Positions 32,053 to 35,609 of a stretch of 35,609 nucleotides of DNA are shown piece by piece (within the stretch, counting starts at the first letter, position 1; every line of letters starts with the position of its first letter). Origin of the DNA: Candidatus Saccharimonadia bacterium. GTDB lineage: Bacteria > Patescibacteriota > Saccharimonadia > Saccharimonadales > Saccharimonadaceae. The notes below the pieces were generated by a model. That model worked only from the letters and a program-made list of their open reading frames with translations, ran no database searches and was not told the DNA's origin. The stretch covers positions 1-35,609 of the forward strand of contig JALRDS010000049.1 in the NCBI GenBank assembly GCA_023259925.1, read 5' to 3'. The position numbers and the translations under genes are program-made.

Positions 32053-33513
32053 ATGATACAAGCCATTCTGGCCTTTTTTGTTGCAACAATTTCGGTAGCC
32101 TACTTCACCAACCCTTTCAGTAAGTTCACTATTATTCAGCTCCCCTACCGTATTCACCTACGCGATCTTACGCATACGATTATGAATAGAAACCACAAAC
32201 TAACTGTACGCTCCAATTGGTTTTGGCGATTGTTCGCGTGGTATCAATGTGGGATATATATTCTATCAACCCGCTATCTACATCAGGCAACGTCATCATC
32301 AAGCACCGTCCCAGACATTATTGCCGACATTCACCAATTGCGATTTGACCCAAATAGACTTCTGTTAATTTCTGGCGATCATTTTAATGGATTGTTCGTG
32401 CGTAATCTCGGTATATTCTACTACCCTACTTTAGATGCGAATATATACACTACAAAAAATGATTGGCGTAACCGACAGGAAGTATACCTGCAGTCACTCG
32501 CCTTTGCACTTGGCTCATTTCAAAAGCACCCTTACTTAAAAACAACTATTGTTTCAACAGGCCGTTACGCTACGACAAGCATAAATTTTTACAGTTATCC
32601 ATCAGATAGTTTATACGGTATGCTCTACTGCTTATCGACACTTCTTGACAAAGAGAAAGCTGGTGCGGAGTTATACTCTACCCCTAAGCGGCGTGTTGAT
32701 ACAATTCCAGCTGCGAAAGAACTTTTACGTGAATACACCCCTTTGCTTACCCAGCTTTACAATCAATATCACGAGATGGTGTTCGACACTGAAACCTCAC
32801 TGATTCGCACCGACATTCATCTATCAGGTGCGAAAGACATCACCAAGCGCCAATCATCGTTTTACGATAATGTAATTTATTGGAAAACAACGCAACTGGC
32901 GATGTCACTTGGAATTATTCCTAAAAGTAAAAACCGTTTACATGCGATTAAGCAAACAATTTTAGCTACCTTTTGGCTTGAAAAACCTGGTTACTTTGTT
33001 GAAGACTTATCTCCAGAATCAATAAAAGAACAGCTGTACTCATCCGACTGGCTCATCGTCCTCTCAACTGGATTTCTTAATATTGCCAATACTAAGGAAC
33101 GTCGCTACTACCAGCGTTCGCTTGCCTACATTAATAAACATAACATTGCCCGTCCCTTTGCGATTAAATATCAAAATGAAACACGAGCACATCGCCAGTT
33201 CCTGGCAGTGCGAATTGCCGTTGCGTCGTATGGTGGTAATTCCATTTGGAGCTTTTGGGGTATGGAATTTATTAAAGTAAACTTGCTCCTTTCAAAATAC
33301 ACTGGCCAAAAATCATATGTAAAAGAAGCAGATTTTCATATTAAACGCTACAAACAAAATATTATCCGATTCAAAGGTTTTCCCGAGGTGTACAACGAGA
33401 AGGGCGAAATGCTGCAAACACTCTTGTATAAAAGTATTTGCATGACTGGATGGGTAATTGGATTTGAGCAAGTACTCGCCATGCGTAACGCATTATCAGA
33501 AGCTAAAGATTAG
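32053..33513 (+). CDS. Six-hairpin glycosidase-like protein with N-terminal membrane helix (copy 2)
   Basis: 486 residues. A hydrophobic start (MIQAILAFFVATISVAYF) is a membrane anchor or signal. The rest aligns motif by motif with the protein at 2392-3528: DHFNGLFVRNLG with HFDFFWMRDFG, PSDSLYGMLYCL with AVDTLPWLLHSL, GGNSIWSFWGM with EGNTLWSWHGM, and FPEVYNEKGEM with FPEMLNKDGSW. The acidic residue of the WMRD motif of copy 1 is Asn here. The fold suggests glycan binding or cleavage at the membrane. Its 3' end overlaps the convergent ATP-grasp gene by 11 nt. The assignment is by motif order only. Confidence 0.6.
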   Translation: MIQAILAFFVATISVAYFTNPFSKFTIIQLPYRIHLRDLTHTIMNRNHKLTVRSNWFWRLFAWYQCGIYILSTRYLHQATSSSSTVPDIIADIHQLRFDPNRLLLISGDHFNGLFVRNLGIFYYPTLDANIYTTKNDWRNRQEVYLQSLAFALGSFQKHPYLKTTIVSTGRYATTSINFYSYPSDSLYGMLYCLSTLLDKEKAGAELYSTPKRRVDTIPAAKELLREYTPLLTQLYNQYHEMVFDTETSLIRTDIHLSGAKDITKRQSSFYDNVIYWKTTQLAMSLGIIPKSKNRLHAIKQTILATFWLEKPGYFVEDLSPESIKEQLYSSDWLIVLSTGFLNIANTKERRYYQRSLAYINKHNIARPFAIKYQNETRAHRQFLAVRIAVASYGGNSIWSFWGMEFIKVNLLLSKYTGQKSYVKEADFHIKRYKQNIIRFKGFPEVYNEKGEMLQTLLYKSICMTGWVIGFEQVLAMRNALSEAKD

Positions 33514-34252
33514 CTACTTCTGCCTCTTTCGCCATAGCTAGCAACAACATACCTGCCACATCTACTGATGGGCCGCTAGTAGGTGTGTGGAACCAAGCAA
33601 TACCGGGAGCGGAGTTTACCTCAAGAACTACAAAAGTTCCATCGCTCATTACTATAAAATCGACAGCTGCAAACCGTAATCTAAATACCTGAGCAATCTG
33701 AACTGCCATGCGCGTGCGTTCGCTATGCCACGTATTTGACTTCAATGAAACTCGCCGTAACGTTTCTGCTGAATTAATTGGCCCGTCGTACAACTTCTGG
33801 TGAACCGCGATTACTTGGCCGTTCAGTACTAAGTAGCGTTCTTCCTGGCCTTCTATGAATTTCTCGGCAACAATAGTAGTAATATCAAGATTATCTAACT
33901 GCGCTACATCATCAATCATGCGCACATCATGCGACCCATGGCCGTAGGTAGGTTTCACGACTACGAGCTGGTGCTTTATAAAAAAGTCACGCAGGTCCCT
34001 CTGTGTCTTAGGCAAGCAGTAGGGGATATTAGGAAAGTTATGCTGTTCTAAAATTTGACGTGTTGTATGCTTGTTCGAAACCAGGTAGCTTGAGAGTTGC
34101 GAATTAAGCGCAGTTTTTGAATGGAAAATGTACTGCTTAGCACCACTATAAGTTGTTATTTCTAAAAGCCCGTATTCGTTGAGCTTACTAGGCTTCAAAC
34201 CCAGCTCATCCGCCCGTGCATATAAAATGTCAGTAGATTCTGTAGCAAACAC
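33503..34252 (-). CDS. ATP-grasp protein (RimK-like ligase)
   Basis: 249 residues. The ATP-grasp core shows VVVKPTYGHGSHDV (Lys and glycine-rich loop), VAEKFIEGQEERYLVL and the metal end FVVLEVNSAPGIAWFH, which matches the ExNxxPG pattern. The N-terminal part is shorter than in full RimK or cyanophycin synthetase proteins. Members join amino acids or peptides using ATP. The start is GTG 34252, 7 nt after a TATAAT box. It is convergent with the six-hairpin gene. The substrate is unknown. Confidence 0.85.
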   Translation of the reverse strand: MFATESTDILYARADELGLKPSKLNEYGLLEITTYSGAKQYIFHSKTALNSQLSSYLVSNKHTTRQILEQHNFPNIPYCLPKTQRDLRDFFIKHQLVVVKPTYGHGSHDVRMIDDVAQLDNLDITTIVAEKFIEGQEERYLVLNGQVIAVHQKLYDGPINSAETLRRVSLKSNTWHSERTRMAVQIAQVFRLRFAAVDFIVMSDGTFVVLEVNSAPGIAWFHTPTSGPSVDVAGMLLLAMAKEAEVANL

Positions 34253-34259
34253 TGCTAGA

Positions 34260-34265
34260 ATTATA
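34260..34265 (-). promoter_or_regulatory. -10 box, leaderless ATP-grasp promoter
   Basis: On the minus strand the consensus TATAAT ends 7 nt before GTG 34252, so a GTG-led leaderless mRNA is predicted. Confidence 0.6.
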
Positions 34266-34295
34266 CGTTAAAGCCGCATAAAGCACTAAGTATCA

Positions 34296-34907
34296 TTAGG
34301 ATACCGGGTAGTTATGCTGCTTTAGTAATCTCGCTAAATGCAAGCTGTTTACTGCAACTATTTTTGTAGTATGTTGCGTTTTCTGTGGCTTGTGTGCTAG
34401 ATCTTGATAGTCGGTAGATGCCATTGCTTCACCCACCCAGTAGGTTGGCCCGCCGGCCGGGATTGTGAAGCCCACATCGGTGAGTGCCTGAAAAATTTCT
34501 GCCGAAGTATGGTGCGCCCCGTCCTCGTTCCCAACCGCGGCAACACTTGCTACTTTTCCATACATTAGCGGCCTGCCGTCGTCATCAAATTCTGCTAGTT
34601 CTGCATCGAGTCGTTCGAGTACCATTTTCGCTACCGATGAAGGTTGCCCCATCCAAATTGGAGTAGAAATAATCAGTATATCCGACCCAACTACACGTTC
34701 TCTAATACTCGACCACTCGTCACCATCGCCCATATCTTTTTCAACGCCAAACTTTATACGGTAGTCAGCTACTCGAATAATGTTACATGCCACATCGTGC
34801 TTTTCGAATTCATCAGCTAGCTCTTTGGCAATTAATTCACTAGATGACTTTTTTGGCGATGGACTGAGAGTGCATACTAAAATAGTAGCGGTAATACTGT
34901 TCTGCAT
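34296..34907 (-). CDS. Flavodoxin-fold/NADPH-dependent FMN reductase family protein
   Basis: 203 residues. ATILVCTLSPSPKKSSS is an FMN phosphate loop, ILIISTPIWMGQPSSVAKMVLERLD is the family's flavin-binding PxWMGxxS segment, and KVASVAAVGNEDGAHHT is a third flavin contact. These proteins bind FMN and reduce quinones or other electron acceptors. AAGGAG lies 5 nt before the ATG. It follows the DJ-1/PfpI gene by 23 nt in the same direction, so both are probably one stress operon. Confidence 0.88.
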   Translation of the reverse strand: MQNSITATILVCTLSPSPKKSSSELIAKELADEFEKHDVACNIIRVADYRIKFGVEKDMGDGDEWSSIRERVVGSDILIISTPIWMGQPSSVAKMVLERLDAELAEFDDDGRPLMYGKVASVAAVGNEDGAHHTSAEIFQALTDVGFTIPAGGPTYWVGEAMASTDYQDLAHKPQKTQHTTKIVAVNSLHLARLLKQHNYPVS

Positions 34908-34930
34908 AAAATCTCCTTCAATATTCGTTA

Positions 34931-35479
34931 CTACGAAGTTTGCCCTTCGTGCCTACCTTCGCCAAACTCCTCTATTGCTTTACTTATGAATGCAGATAAA
35001 TCATCTGGATTGCGGCTGGTCACAAGCCCTTGGTCAACAACCACCTCTTCATCAACCCATTTCCCGCCGGCATTCGTAATATCTGTTCGTAAACTCGGCC
35101 ACGAAGTAAGCGTTCGCCCACCCACAACGTCAGCTTCCACGAGCAGCCATGGGGCATGGCATATTGCAGCCACTGGCTTATGTTGTTCAAAGAATTGTCT
35201 TACAAAAGCTACTGCAGTTTTATTCTGCCGCATTATATCCGGATTCAGTACGCCACCAGGCAATAGAAGTCCATCATAATCAGTTGCAGAAACCTCATCA
35301 ACAATCTTATCAACCGATACACTTGATTCGTTTTTTCCGGTAATCTTACCTGCTTCTGCAGATACTATTTCTACCACGGCTCCTGCATCTTTTACTGCCT
35401 CTAAGGGCTGTAGTAGTTCACTATCCTCGAATCCGTTAGCTGATAGTAAGGCTATCTTTTTATCGTTTAGTACGCTCAT
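34931..35479 (-). CDS. DJ-1/PfpI family protein
   Basis: 182 residues of the PfpI/YhbO group. The nucleophile elbow is AAICHAPWLLVE with the reactive Cys and following His, and the N-terminal ALLSANGFEDSELLQP carries the conserved Glu. The VTSRNPDDLSAF ending is typical. Members act as deglycase, chaperone or peptidase in carbonyl stress, and the exact activity is disputed. GGGAG lies a few bases before the ATG. It is first in a two-gene unit with the flavodoxin-fold gene. The last 130 nt of the window hold no gene I could support. Confidence 0.93.
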   Translation of the reverse strand: MSVLNDKKIALLSANGFEDSELLQPLEAVKDAGAVVEIVSAEAGKITGKNESSVSVDKIVDEVSATDYDGLLLPGGVLNPDIMRQNKTAVAFVRQFFEQHKPVAAICHAPWLLVEADVVGGRTLTSWPSLRTDITNAGGKWVDEEVVVDQGLVTSRNPDDLSAFISKAIEEFGEGRHEGQTS

Positions 35480-35609
35480 TGCATCTCCCTTCGTGTTACT
35501 GCTAATTATTGAAATACTGCATTACCTAGAATTGTAATGATCACTAGATATGCCTACTCCTTCGAGTTTTTATGCCACATATCGTCATCTCCCTTACTGT
35601 AGCCTGCTT

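Noticed and set aside
1..35609. TGA recoding to Gly, as in Gracilibacteria and Absconditabacteria
   Set aside because: TGA ends several genes at the expected place (3890-3892, 3526-3528 and the lipid kinase), and no family protein needs in-frame TGA.
1..35609. CRISPR array, insertion sequence, prophage or integrase
   Set aside because: No regularly spaced direct repeats, transposase-like or phage-like proteins were seen. The only duplicated DNA I could support is the lepA tail.

Overview
The window looks like chromosomal DNA of a Candidatus Saccharibacteria (TM7, Patescibacteria) relative. I infer this from the five prepilin genes sharing a near-identical FTIVELLIVIVVIAILA start, compact gene packing with 1-14 nt overlaps, short versions of housekeeping proteins (HrcA 234 aa, TilS 276 aa), TGA used as an ordinary stop, and a mix of leaderless and Shine-Dalgarno-led genes. 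No database search was possible, so the phylum is a strong guess. The first ten bases (CTTCCGATCT) match the end of a standard Illumina adapter, so position 1 is probably a raw contig edge.

Layout. 1-3.9 kb: a truncated FAD-linked dehydrogenase (minus), then a HAD-like protein, a six-hairpin glycosidase-like protein and a small membrane protein (plus), closed by a clear terminator. 3.95-6.4 kb: dnaK with a perfect CIRCE element and a second degenerate one, then a SpoIIAA/STAS-like small protein. 6.4-8.0 kb: three prepilin genes in an operon. 8.0-9.8 kb: a DrrAB-type ABC exporter. 9.8-11.9 kb: gmk-like, CIRCE, hrcA, an unannotated 44-codon hydrophobic peptide gene, and grpE. 11.9-13.4 kb: a GT-C type membrane protein. 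13.4-18.9 kb: a duplicated lepA 3' tail, then lepA, murJ and ftsH in one operon. 18.9-22.5 kb: tilS, two more prepilins, a Y-family polymerase with a small partner gene. 22.6-25.7 kb: an extracytoplasmic copper-type cassette (helical His protein, cupredoxin, Cys-less cupredoxin-like protein, alpha/beta hydrolase) facing a MarR regulator. 25.7-27.6 kb: maf, a YggT-like protein, tRNA-Met(CAT) and a four-helix membrane protein. 28-30.5 kb: a membrane protein, a stand-alone ATP-cone and a disulfide-less pyridine nucleotide oxidoreductase. 30.5-35.5 kb: PAP2 phosphatase, lipid/diacylglycerol kinase, a second six-hairpin protein, an ATP-grasp ligase, a flavodoxin-fold protein and a DJ-1/PfpI protein.

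How they work together. The heat-shock genes form one HrcA/CIRCE regulon split over two loci (dnaK; hrcA-peptide-grpE). The prepilins supply type IV pilus subunits. MurJ, the PAP2 and lipid kinase pair, the GT-C protein and the two six-hairpin proteins point to envelope lipid and glycan work. The copper-type cassette sits beside its probable regulator.

The most notable observations are: (1) a repeated leaderless layout in which a -10 box lies 5-9 nt before the start codon in about a dozen genes and moves several starts; (2) the small heptad-patterned hydrophobic peptide inside the CIRCE-controlled operon; (3) a 60-nt copy of the lepA tail differing only at synonymous sites; (4) an oxidoreductase that has lost both redox cysteines and the catalytic His; and (5) two diverged six-hairpin paralogues 29 kb apart. 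No CRISPR array, insertion sequence or prophage was seen.
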